Source: Acidimicrobiia bacterium
GTDB lineage: Bacteria; Actinomycetota; Acidimicrobiia; Acidimicrobiales; AC-14
Assembly (NCBI GenBank): GCA_019243595.1
Contig: JAFAUA010000089.1
Span: forward strand, 1-5,860
Length of the DNA: 5,860 bases
Direction of reading: 5' to 3'
Shown: positions 1-5,544 of the stretch, in pieces
How positions within the stretch are numbered: position 1 is the first letter of the stretch
How the letters are laid out: each line of letters starts with the position of its first letter
Made by a program: the position numbers and the translations under genes
Notes under the pieces: model-generated
The model's input: only the letters and a program-made list of their open reading frames with translations
What the model was told of the DNA's origin: nothing
The model's database searches: none

Positions 1-18
1 ATTGCCATCGAGCAGCGG

Positions 19-34
19 TGTGACGCGCGTCACG
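19..34. promoter_or_regulatory. CRP/FNR-family-like operator palindrome
   Basis: The sequence TGTGACGCGCGTCACG contains a perfect 14-bp palindrome (positions 20-33). It matches the CRP-family consensus TGTGA-N6-TCACA at all but the last base. Its centre lies about 60 bp before the thioesterase start codon, a distance typical of class I CRP activation if that gene's transcript is leaderless. It could instead serve a divergent gene to the left of the window. The palindrome and spacing are seen directly; the regulator is inferred. Confidence 0.45.
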
Positions 35-74
35 TGCCAAAACCACCGCTTCGGCCGCCCGGGGACAGCGGCAG

Positions 75-80
75 AATACT
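75..80 (+). promoter_or_regulatory. Possible -10 element of the thioesterase gene (leaderless)
   Basis: The hexamer AATACT lies 6 bp before the ATG at 87, and no purine-rich Shine-Dalgarno motif is visible in front of that ATG. This spacing would place transcription initiation at or next to the start codon, as in the leaderless mRNAs common in actinobacteria. No convincing -35 element was seen. This is a weak prediction from sequence alone. Confidence 0.25.
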
Positions 81-86
81 CCCGAT

Positions 87-485
87 ATGGACGTTTCCGC
101 ACTTCAGGGGCTGCAACAGGCGATGCCCTACGCCAACCTCCTCGGCCTTGAGCTGACGGCCGCCGCACCCGAGGAGGTCCGCGGCACCCTCGCCTGGGCG
201 CCCGAGCGGTGCACGACCGGCGGGTTGCTCCACGGTGGGGCCCTCATGGGCCTGGCCGACTCCCTGGGAGGCGTCTGCGCCTTCCTCAACCTGCCCGAGG
301 GTGCCGGCACCACGACCGTCGAGTCCAAGACCAACTTCCTGCGTGGGGTGCGAGAGGGCCACGTCCAGGGGATCTGCCGGCCGCTTCACGTCGGGCGCCG
401 GTTCGTCGTCCTCGACACCGACCTGTTCGACGCCGCCGGCAAGCGGGTCGCCCGGGTGACCCAGACCCAGGCAGTCCTCGTGTGA
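87..485 (+). CDS. PaaI-family hotdog-fold thioesterase
   Basis: A 132-residue protein of the PaaI/4-hydroxybenzoyl-CoA thioesterase hotdog superfamily, which hydrolyses acyl-CoA thioesters in the cytoplasm. The length is typical of a single hotdog domain. The diagnostic segment is LHGGALMGLADSLGG (residues 48-62). It holds the HGG turn at the start of the long central helix and an acidic residue, D58, at the position used for catalysis in PaaI-type enzymes. The following TVESKTNFLRGVREG segment (77-91) is the usual central beta-strand region, and RVTQTQAVLV is a typical final strand. No signal peptide or membrane segment is present. The ATG is the only reasonable start, since the fold begins soon after it. 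The gene stands alone with no pathway neighbours, so the substrate cannot be assigned. Aromatic or medium-chain acyl-CoAs are usual for the family. Family assignment is firm; substrate is unknown. Confidence 0.9.
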   Translation: MDVSALQGLQQAMPYANLLGLELTAAAPEEVRGTLAWAPERCTTGGLLHGGALMGLADSLGGVCAFLNLPEGAGTTTVESKTNFLRGVREGHVQGICRPLHVGRRFVVLDTDLFDAAGKRVARVTQTQAVLV

Positions 486-500
486 CAGCAATCCTCACGT

Positions 501-520
501 AAAGGCCGGGCCCTTTTCTT
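501..520 (+). terminator. Weak candidate terminator after the thioesterase
   Basis: AAAGG and CCTTT can pair around a 6-nt loop, followed by a T-rich run (TTTTCTT). The element begins 15 bp after the thioesterase stop codon. The stem is only 5 bp, so it is weak. It is the only T-rich run in this 50-bp gap, and it could separate the thioesterase from the glycosidase gene. Confidence 0.3.
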
Positions 521-535
521 CCGATCTTCCTGATC

Positions 536-1651
536 GTGAAGGGGAGTCGGAAAACCAGGCGCGGGCTGGCAGCCGCCGCTGCTCTGCTCCTGGCCGCGGG
601 CGGCTGCGCCAGCGGCTCGACGAAAGTGGCGGCCCGCCGCCGGCCGGCCCCCGAGTCGACGACCTCGAGCACCGAGGCCCCGACGACCACGTCGAGCGAC
701 CCGACGACAACCGCCCCGCCGACCACCGGCGCGCCGGCAACTCACTCGAGCGGCACGTCGGCACCCCGCTCATCGGCACCGCGCACCACGTCGGCGCCGC
801 GCACGACCGCTCCGCCCGCGCCCCCGCCGCCGACGAGCGGGTACACGGCCGCCTTCTACTACGGGTGGTACCCGTCGAGCTTCAGCAACCCCGGCACCAA
901 GTACCACCCGAGCGACGGGCAGTACAGCTCCAACGACCCGGCCGAGGTGAAGCACCAGATCGACGAGATGCGCTACGCCGGCATGCAGGGCGGCATCTTC
1001 TCGTGGTGGGGCGCCGCCTCAGCTCCGGGCCAGCCATATGGCTACCAGCAGGTCGACCGGGCCTTCGGCGTCGCCCTCCAGGCCGCACACGGCACCCCGT
1101 TCCAGTGGGCGATCTACTTCGAGAGCGGTGCCCCTGTATTCGGTGACCGCTCGGTGGGCGCCCTGCAGGGCTACATGCAGTACATCAAGGACCACTACGC
1201 CGGCGACCCCAACTACATGCACATGGGCGGGCGTCCGGTGCTCTTCGTGTGGCCGAACGCCGGCGACGGCTGCGGCATGGCGACGAACTGGGCGACCGCC
1301 AATGCCGCCGAGGGCTTCTACATCGTGCAGAAGCGGTTCGACGGCTACCAGTCGTGCCAAGGACTGGCCGACTCGTGGCACGAGTACTCACCGAACGTCT
1401 ACAGCTCGGTGCTTAAGCCGTACTCGTACTCGGTCTCCCCCGGCTTCGATCGCTACGACAGTGGCGGGCCGCACCTGGCCCGTAATCCCGGGGCGTTCGA
1501 CCAGGCCGTCGCCGCCATGGCGGCCGCACCCGTGCAGTGGAAGTTGGTAACCACCTTCAACGAGTGGGGCGAGGGCACAGCGGTCGAGCCGGCCGCCGAG
1601 TGGGGCAACACCTACCTCGACATCCTCCACAACCACCTCGGCAGCCGCTGA
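536..1651 (+). CDS. Secreted/lipid-anchored GH99-like glycoside hydrolase
   Basis: A 371-residue exported protein. Residues 1-24 form a signal peptide: a basic KGSRKTRR n-region, an Ala/Leu core, and AGGC ending at C24, a plausible but not ideal lipobox. Residues 38-100 are a Ser/Thr/Pro-rich linker, probably a flexible and possibly glycosylated spacer. The globular part starts near residue 102 with YTAAFYYGWYPSS, followed by HPSDGQYSSNDP and MQGGIFSWWG, which resemble the glycoside hydrolase 99/71-like (beta/alpha)8 fold. Near the end, TTFNEWGEGTAVEPA (339-353) carries N342, E343 and E346. The E-x2-E pair matches the catalytic glutamates of GH99 endo-alpha-1,2-mannosidases (E333/E336 in the Bacteroides enzyme). 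The domain is complete to the C-terminus. The start is GTG with no clear Shine-Dalgarno; no other start would keep the signal peptide. Likely extracellular cleavage of an alpha-mannan-type polysaccharide, but the family is broad and the substrate is inferred only. Confidence 0.8.
   Translation: MKGSRKTRRGLAAAAALLLAAGGCASGSTKVAARRRPAPESTTSSTEAPTTTSSDPTTTAPPTTGAPATHSSGTSAPRSSAPRTTSAPRTTAPPAPPPPTSGYTAAFYYGWYPSSFSNPGTKYHPSDGQYSSNDPAEVKHQIDEMRYAGMQGGIFSWWGAASAPGQPYGYQQVDRAFGVALQAAHGTPFQWAIYFESGAPVFGDRSVGALQGYMQYIKDHYAGDPNYMHMGGRPVLFVWPNAGDGCGMATNWATANAAEGFYIVQKRFDGYQSCQGLADSWHEYSPNVYSSVLKPYSYSVSPGFDRYDSGGPHLARNPGAFDQAVAAMAAAPVQWKLVTTFNEWGEGTAVEPAAEWGNTYLDILHNHLGSR
758..808 (+). repeat. In-frame SAPR(S/T)(S/T) repeats in the glycosidase linker
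   Basis: Residues 75-91 of the glycosidase consist of three imperfect copies of a five- to six-residue unit, SAPRSS / APRTT / SAPRTT. The DNA copies differ by synonymous changes. The unit belongs to the disordered Ser/Thr/Pro linker between the lipid-anchor region and the catalytic domain. Such tracts expand and contract easily, so linker length may vary between strains. Confidence 0.6.
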
Positions 1652-1662
1652 CAACTCCCGGG

Positions 1663-1668
1663 TACTGT
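1663..1668 (+). promoter_or_regulatory. Possible -10 element (TACTGT) of the dehydrogenase gene
   Basis: TACTGT fits the TAnnnT -10 pattern and ends 8 bp before the ATG at 1677. No Shine-Dalgarno motif precedes that ATG. A leaderless transcript starting in the 25-bp gap after the glycosidase would explain both facts and would make the dehydrogenase its own transcription unit. Weak, sequence-only evidence. Confidence 0.3.
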
Positions 1669-1676
1669 CCGGCTCC

Positions 1677-2447
1677 ATGGAGCTGGCAGGGGCAACCGCA
1701 GTCGTCACCGGGGCGGGGTCGGGGATCGGGAGGGCGTCGGCGCTCGCCTTCGCGGCAGCGGGGGCATCGGTCCTCGTCGCCGACATCGCGGAGGCCGACG
1801 GCCAGGAGACAGCGCAGCTGATCGAGAAGGACGGCGGCAAGGCCGCGTTCACGCGTGTCGACGTGATGTCGTCCGACGACCTGACACGCATGCTCGACGA
1901 AGCCGAGAAGACCTTCGGCGGCGTCGACGTGCTGCACAACAACGCAGGGATCGTTTGCGGCGAGCCGTTGTGGCCGGACACCGATCCAGCGACGCTTATG
2001 CGGCAGGTGACGATCAATCTGGCATCGGTCGTCGTCGGTACCCGGCTCGCGGTGCCGTACTTCGAACGCCGGGGCGGCGGCGCGGTCGTCAACACCGCCT
2101 CGATGGCGTCGGTGCTGCCGCTGGTCGACGAGCCCGCCTACTCGGCGACCAAGGCAGGGGTCCTGATGTTCACGCGCACGTGCGCGGGGATGGAAGGCAC
2201 GCACCGGATCCGCGTCACGGCCGTGCTGCCTGGCCTGGTGCGGACGCCGCTCATCGACAAGAGCGGCGACGGCACGCGACCAGCGGCGTGGGTCGGAATG
2301 GCCGAGCCGTTCATGAAGTGGCAGACGCCCGAACAGGTCGCTGACGTCGTCGTCGACCTGGCGCGCAACGGCGAAGGCGGCGAATGGCGGTTCGTCGATG
2401 ACGTCCCCGAGCCCCTGCGGGAGCTCATGCGGGCAGGGATGCCCTAG
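1677..2447 (+). CDS. Short-chain dehydrogenase/reductase (classical SDR)
   Basis: A 256-residue, single-domain, cytoplasmic NAD(P)-dependent oxidoreductase of the classical SDR family. All family hallmarks are present. The dinucleotide-binding TGAGSGIG is at 11-18. An acidic residue, D36, follows the second beta-strand, which favours NAD(H) over NADP(H). V61-D62-V63 is the adenine-contact strand, and NNAG is at 88-91. The catalytic tetrad is N114, S142, Y155 and K159 (YSATK), and the post-catalytic LPGLVRT is at 184-190. The family's usual length is about 250 residues, so the gene is intact. The ATG directly precedes the first beta-strand. The substrate is a secondary alcohol or ketone of unknown identity, because neither neighbour suggests a pathway. 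It runs in the same direction as the glycosidase but probably has its own promoter, and it converges on the rubrerythrin operon. Confidence 0.93.
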   Translation: MELAGATAVVTGAGSGIGRASALAFAAAGASVLVADIAEADGQETAQLIEKDGGKAAFTRVDVMSSDDLTRMLDEAEKTFGGVDVLHNNAGIVCGEPLWPDTDPATLMRQVTINLASVVVGTRLAVPYFERRGGGAVVNTASMASVLPLVDEPAYSATKAGVLMFTRTCAGMEGTHRIRVTAVLPGLVRTPLIDKSGDGTRPAAWVGMAEPFMKWQTPEQVADVVVDLARNGEGGEWRFVDDVPEPLRELMRAGMP

Positions 2448-2452
2448 GCGTC
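2438..2452. terminator. Weak hairpin in the convergent gap
   Basis: GATGCC CTA GGCGTC can form a 6-bp stem (one G-U pair in the plus-strand RNA) with a 3-nt loop, spanning the dehydrogenase stop codon. The convergent genes are only 12 bp apart, so termination for both strands must occur here or inside the opposing gene. There is no T-run, so an intrinsic terminator is doubtful. Confidence 0.2.
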
Positions 2453-2459
2453 AGCGGGT

Positions 2460-2663
2460 TCAGTCGACGCGGCCCTCGCCTTTGGCGTTGGCGCCGCGCT
2501 CGTACTGCTCCTTGATGGTGCGAGCCTCGTCGGGGTCGAGCTTGTTCTTCTCGGCCTCGCGCTCCTCGTCCGCGGTCGGCGGACGGTCGGCGTGGGCCTC
2601 GACCTTTGCGTCGCGTCGGTCGGCCTCGTGGGTGGCGTTGCTGACCTTCTCTTCCTCTGCCAT
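2460..2663 (-). CDS. Small highly charged protein, last gene of the perR-rbr operon
   Basis: A 67-residue protein that I do not recognise as a named family. It is extremely hydrophilic: about half of its residues are Asp, Glu, Lys or Arg. It has no cysteine, tryptophan or membrane segment and is probably disordered or helical. It ends GANAKGEGRVD. It is judged real because its ATG has a strong Shine-Dalgarno sequence (GGGAGG, 5 nt upstream) that overlaps the stop region of the preceding gene. The gap to that gene is only 9 bp. Its position makes it the distal gene of the PerR/rubrerythrin/DUF3501 operon, so a stress-related role is likely by association. Function is unknown. Confidence 0.75.
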   Translation of the reverse strand: MAEEEKVSNATHEADRRDAKVEAHADRPPTADEEREAEKNKLDPDEARTIKEQYERGANAKGEGRVD

Positions 2664-2664
2664 G

Positions 2665-2674
2665 TGTCCTCCCT
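2665..2674 (-). promoter_or_regulatory. Strong Shine-Dalgarno of the small charged gene
   Basis: On the minus strand the run AGGGAGGAC lies just before the ATG at 2663 and overlaps the TAG stop of the DUF3501 gene. It is one of only two strong ribosome-binding sites in the window. It fixes the small gene's start and implies coupled translation. Confidence 0.65.
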
Positions 2675-3281
2675 ACCCGGCGGCGGAAGCCGGTTCACCG
2701 CGGAGGTCCGAGAGCAGCTCGGCCCTCGTCTCGTCGGTGAGGTCGATGGCTTCCCGGTACGCCGGGTGATCGATCGCCAGCTGCACGGGGCCGGCCGCGA
2801 AGCGGCCGACCTGGTCGGGTGACAGCTGGAAGCGGATGTAGTGCACCGAGGCGGTGACGTCCTCGCGTGTGAGCTGTTCGTCGTGGGCGGCCTCGGGTTC
2901 GGCCTCGACGATCTCGTCGCCGAGGCGCAGCTGGACCGAGCGCTCGACGCCCACCAGCTTGGGCAGCCACTCCTCGAGCTCGGGCTTCGACGTGAGCTCG
3001 ATGAACATCGTCGCTGAGAGTTCCCCTGCGTCGGGGATCAGCGGGTTGTAAACCTCGAGCTCCTCGAGAATCTGCTCGTCACGCAGCATCTTCTCGGCCC
3101 GCGCCATCTCCTGGATCTGGAACCGGATCGTCTCGCGGTTCTCGAACAGGAGCGTGACGATCGGCCCGACCGCGATTCGGCGGCGGCGCTTGAGCGCGAG
3201 CACCCGCTGCTGGAGCTCGGGGCGCTCGCGCTCGTAGGCGCGCAGATCGACGATGTCGTTGAGATCGAGCTTCGAAGCCAA
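2673..3281 (-). CDS. DUF3501 family protein
   Basis: A 202-residue protein recognisable as DUF3501 from [16 protein letters not shown] near the N-terminus (5-20), the basic [12 protein letters not shown] (31-42), [20 protein letters not shown] (46-65) and [19 protein letters not shown] (78-96). The family is widespread, of unknown biochemical function, and is often found beside rubrerythrin. The reading frame stays open further upstream, but that part is the shadow of rubrerythrin. The homologous segment begins at residue 5 of the start chosen here, a TTG at 3281, 7 bp after the rubrerythrin stop. A CTG at 3284 is an alternative. No Shine-Dalgarno is seen, so translational re-initiation after rubrerythrin is likely. 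The rich Arg/Glu content and lack of cysteine argue against a redox role of its own. It probably supports peroxide or iron handling together with rubrerythrin; this is inference from context. Confidence 0.85.
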   Translation of the reverse strand: MASKLDLNDIVDLRAYERERPELQQRVLALKRRRRIAVGPIVTLLFENRETIRFQIQEMARAEKMLRDEQILEELEVYNPLIPDAGELSATMFIELTSKPELEEWLPKLVGVERSVQLRLGDEIVEAEPEAAHDEQLTREDVTASVHYIRFQLSPDQVGRFAAGPVQLAIDHPAYREAIDLTDETRAELLSDLRGEPASAAG

Positions 3282-3288
3282 CAGGAAC

Positions 3289-3703
<415 letters not shown>

Positions 3704-3711
<8 letters not shown>

Positions 3712-4159
3712 GCGCCTTGTCCTCCGTAGTTTTCGTTGTCGGGTGATCGGAACAGGTGCTGCAGATCCCTCGAAAGACGACCTCCGCGCTGGTGACGGAG
3801 AAGTCCCGTAGTTGTCGTCTACCCAACTTCAGCGCCGAGACATCGACGTTGATGTCCTGTGTACGACCGCAGCGGTCACACACCAGGTGATGGTGGTGAC
3901 CGATGTTGGGGTCAAAGCGCGCCGAGCCGGTGCCCACGTCGAGGGCTTGGATCTCGCCCATCGCCGCCAGGTCGTTCAGGGTCTGGTACACGGTCTTCAG
4001 CGAGATCGTCGGCATTTCGGACTGGGCCTGCTGGTACACCCACTCGGCGGTGGGGTGCCGGTCGTTGCCCTCGAGCAGGCGGAAGATGCACTGCCGCTGG
4101 GGCGTGACCCGCAGCCCGCGCTCACGGAAAAGCGCGGTCAGCTCATCCGGCGATCTCAC
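3704..4159 (-). CDS. perR: Fur-family repressor, PerR-like
   Basis: A 151-residue Fur-superfamily regulator with an N-terminal winged helix (about 5-80; RVTPQRQCIFRLLE and SLKTVYQTLNDLAAMGEI are typical) and a C-terminal dimerisation domain. Two CxxC pairs, C94/C97 and C133/C136, form the structural zinc site. The regulatory metal ligands of Bacillus PerR (H37, D85, H91, H93, D104) align by spacing with H35, D83, H89, H91 and D102. An aspartate at the last position is the PerR-like state, where Fur usually has glutamate. PerR proteins sense peroxide by iron-catalysed histidine oxidation and then release DNA. The gene directly downstream is rubrerythrin, a peroxidase, which supports this. The start is GTG with no Shine-Dalgarno and a promoter ending just upstream, so the mRNA looks leaderless. 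A general Fur role in iron control cannot be excluded. The symbol is given by homology and context. Confidence 0.88.
3721..3725 (-). promoter_or_regulatory. Shine-Dalgarno of rubrerythrin inside the repressor gene
   Basis: The minus strand reads GGAGG here, 9 nt before the rubrerythrin ATG at 3711. It lies within the last codons of the repressor gene, which overlaps rubrerythrin by 8 bp. A strong site on the second gene, against none on the leaderless-looking first gene, would favour higher output of rubrerythrin than of its repressor. Confidence 0.7.
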
Positions 4160-4166
4160 GCTGATT

Positions 4167-4196
4167 AGCGTATCGACAATTATTGTTGATTAACAA
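4167..4196 (-). promoter_or_regulatory. Predicted promoter of the perR-rbr operon
   Basis: On the minus strand a -35-like TTGTTA (4196 to 4191) and a -10-like TACGCT (4172 to 4167) are separated by 18 bp. Initiation about 7 bp after the -10 would fall at or just before the GTG start at 4159, giving a leaderless or nearly leaderless transcript. The AT-rich spacer is almost wholly filled by the 19-bp inverted repeat described separately. Confidence 0.5.
4172..4190. promoter_or_regulatory. Fur/PerR-type operator (19-bp inverted repeat)
   Basis: ATCGACAATTATTGTTGAT is an inverted repeat about a central T (4181) with 8 of 9 base pairs matched; its core ACAAT-T-ATTGT is perfect. Length, AT-richness and the central A/T single base are those of Fur and PerR boxes. 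It fills the spacer between the -35 and -10 of the perR promoter and lies 12 bp before the start of the divergent SIS-HypC gene. Binding should therefore block perR transcription and could also affect the hydrogenase-maturation side. A second, overlapping imperfect repeat, GTTGATTAACAAC (4185-4197), may allow two dimers. The repeat is seen directly; binding is inferred. Confidence 0.7.
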
Positions 4197-4201
4197 CTTA
4201 T

Positions 4202-4909
4202 GTGAGCACTCCCCGGCCGAGACCGAACCGGGTAGACCACCCGTCGATGCCCGTCGTCGACGAGTCCGGCCGCCGAGAGGCGCCGGGCGGCGCGCTCGCA
4301 GGCAACGCCGAGGCGATTGTCGGCGCCTGCGTGGCGATGGCCGACCGATTCGCAGCGGGAGCGACGCTATTTGCCTTCGGCAATTCCGAGGACGCCCAGC
4401 ACGTCGCTGTGGAGTTCCTTCATCCGGTGATCGTCGGCAAGCGGGCGCTCCCGGCCATGGCGGTGGCGACGGACGGGCTGCGCCTGCTGGCGAAGCCGGG
4501 AGACATCGCCGTCGCCGTCGGCGCCGACATCGGGGCGCTGGTCACTGCCCGCGCCCTCGGCCTCATGACGATCGCCCTCGTCGGGCGGCGCGACGTCGGC
4601 ATCGTCGCCGACCACGTCCTGGTGGCCGAGGCCGACGATGCCCTTCTCGTGCGCGAGCTCCACGTCACGACCTACCACCTGCTCTGGGAGCTGACGCACG
4701 TCTTCCTGGAGCACTGCAGTTCGGATGAGCACTGCGTGACGTGCTCCGACGAAGCGGTGGAAGTCACCGTCGTCGAGCTGCGCGATGGCGACCTGGCACT
4801 CGTCGACACCGGGCGCGGGTTGGAGGAGGTGAGCGTCGCCCTCGTCGAAGCGGACATCGGCGCTCGCCTGCTCGTCCAGGCCAAGGAAGCAATCGCGAGG
4901 GTCGAGTGA
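4202..4909 (+). CDS. Fusion of a degenerate SIS domain and a HypC-like hydrogenase maturation domain
   Basis: A 235-residue protein with two parts. Residues about 33-171 form a sugar-isomerase (SIS) domain related to GmhA: LFAFGN-SEDAQHVAVEFLHP (57-75), GDIAVAV (100-106), TIALVG (123-128) and a C-terminal helix RELHVTTYHLLWELTHVFLEH (151-171). Residues 176-235 resemble HypC: CVTCSDEAVEVTVVE, then GDLALVDTGRGLEEVSVALVE and LLVQAKEAIARVE. HypC is the chaperone that works with HypD and carries the Fe(CN)2CO unit to the hydrogenase large subunit. HypC normally begins Met-Cys; here the equivalent cysteine is internal (C178), with C181 making a CxxC, and C172 close by. The GGSS phosphate loop and the later STSG loop of SIS isomerases are missing, so phosphosugar binding alone is doubtful. 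The start is GTG (4202) without a Shine-Dalgarno; ATG at 4247 (residue 16) is possible, since the first 30 residues look disordered. It overlaps the next gene by 4 bp. Confidence 0.8.
   Translation: MSTPRPRPNRVDHPSMPVVDESGRREAPGGALAGNAEAIVGACVAMADRFAAGATLFAFGNSEDAQHVAVEFLHPVIVGKRALPAMAVATDGLRLLAKPGDIAVAVGADIGALVTARALGLMTIALVGRRDVGIVADHVLVAEADDALLVRELHVTTYHLLWELTHVFLEHCSSDEHCVTCSDEAVEVTVVELRDGDLALVDTGRGLEEVSVALVEADIGARLLVQAKEAIARVE
4897..4901 (+). promoter_or_regulatory. Shine-Dalgarno fixing the second SIS gene start
   Basis: GAGGG lies about 5 nt before the GTG at 4906. With the GTGA stop/start overlap it selects this start over upstream in-frame codons and indicates translational coupling to the SIS-HypC gene. 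Confidence 0.55.
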
Positions 4910-5544
4910 GCGTCGAGTCCCTCTACCCGTTCCTGTACGACGGCGCCGGCGACGCCGCGGCCGTGCGTGAACAGGCGGTCCGCTCGACTGCGCACAAAGC
5001 CGCCGAGATCCTGGAGCTTCGCAAGCGGGTACTGGCGAGCTCGGCCGCCGACCTCGAGCGGTGCGCGGCGTCGATGGCCGCCGCGTTCGCGGCCGGAGGG
5101 CGGCTGTTCGCGTTCGGCAACGGCGGGAGCAGCACTGACGCGCAGGCGCTGGTGCGTCTCTTCACGCGTCCCCACGGGGGCCAAGCCGTTCCCGCCGTCT
5201 GCCTCACCGACGACGTCGCCATCGTCACCGCCCTCGCCAACGACGTGGGGTTCGACAACGTGTTCGCCCGCCAGGTCTCGGCGTTCGCTCGGGCCGGCGA
5301 TGTCGCCGTTGGCGTGTCGACGTCGGGCGGCTCCGAGAACGTCGTGCGCGCCCTCGACGCCGCCAGCCGGCTCGGCGCGATCACTGTCGGATTGGCTGGC
5401 TACGACGGCGGGGCCATGGCCGGCGGCACCGTCGACCACCTCTTCGTGGTGCCGTCCGACTCCGTGCACCGCATCCAGGAGGCGCAGACGACGCTGTACC
5501 ACGTTCTGTGGACGCTGACGCAAGAGGCGCTCGCGTCCTCGTAG
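4906..5544 (+). CDS. GmhA-like SIS-domain protein of the hydrogenase maturation locus
   Basis: A 212-residue SIS protein resembling phosphoheptose isomerase (GmhA). Residues 30-65 are the long N-terminal helices, GNGGSSTDA (71-79) is the first phosphate-binding loop, and PAVCLTDDVAIVTALANDVGFDNVFARQV (96-124) is a family signature. STSGGSENVVRAL (138-150) is the second phosphate loop, and DHLFVVPSDSVHRIQEAQ (177-194) precedes the last helix. Family members of about 190-200 residues convert sedoheptulose 7-phosphate. Here the glutamate after the first loop and the histidine of the RIQExH motif, the acid/base pair of E. coli GmhA, appear lost (AQALVRLF and RIQEAQ). Isomerase activity as a homomer is therefore doubtful. 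The frame is open upstream, but GTG at 4906 is the best start: a GTGA overlap with the previous stop and a GAGGG 5 nt upstream. Heptose synthesis genes are absent; hypF follows directly, so a role in hydrogenase maturation is inferred. Confidence 0.82.
   Translation: MSVESLYPFLYDGAGDAAAVREQAVRSTAHKAAEILELRKRVLASSAADLERCAASMAAAFAAGGRLFAFGNGGSSTDAQALVRLFTRPHGGQAVPAVCLTDDVAIVTALANDVGFDNVFARQVSAFARAGDVAVGVSTSGGSENVVRALDAASRLGAITVGLAGYDGGAMAGGTVDHLFVVPSDSVHRIQEAQTTLYHVLWTLTQEALASS

Noticed and set aside
30..491. Minus-strand open frame of 153 codons opposite the thioesterase
   Set aside because: Its product shows no family features and it is fully antisense to a well-supported hotdog thioesterase. 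Long antisense frames are expected at this GC content.
1388..2204. Long minus-strand open frames opposite the glycosidase and dehydrogenase
   Set aside because: They cross two unrelated, well-supported genes and the intergenic gap, and their products are low-complexity Arg/Ala/Ser-rich shadows.
4183..4728. Plus-strand Arg-rich frame over the first SIS gene
   Set aside because: It is a +1-type shadow with a low-complexity Arg/Gly product; the overlapping frame contains SIS and HypC motifs.
4741..4905. Upstream extension of the second SIS frame
   Set aside because: The extra 55 residues are Arg-rich and out of frame under the HypC-like domain. The GTG at 4906 has a Shine-Dalgarno and a 4-bp stop/start overlap.
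4672..5523. Minus-strand frame of 283 codons opposite the SIS genes
   Set aside because: It covers the junction of two coding genes in antisense, and its product has no recognisable domain. The sense frames carry clear SIS and HypC motifs.
4906..5544. True heptose-biosynthesis gmhA
   Set aside because: The gene is coupled to hypF and a HypC fusion, lacks the acid/base residues of GmhA, and has no heptose-pathway neighbours, so the symbol gmhA was not given.
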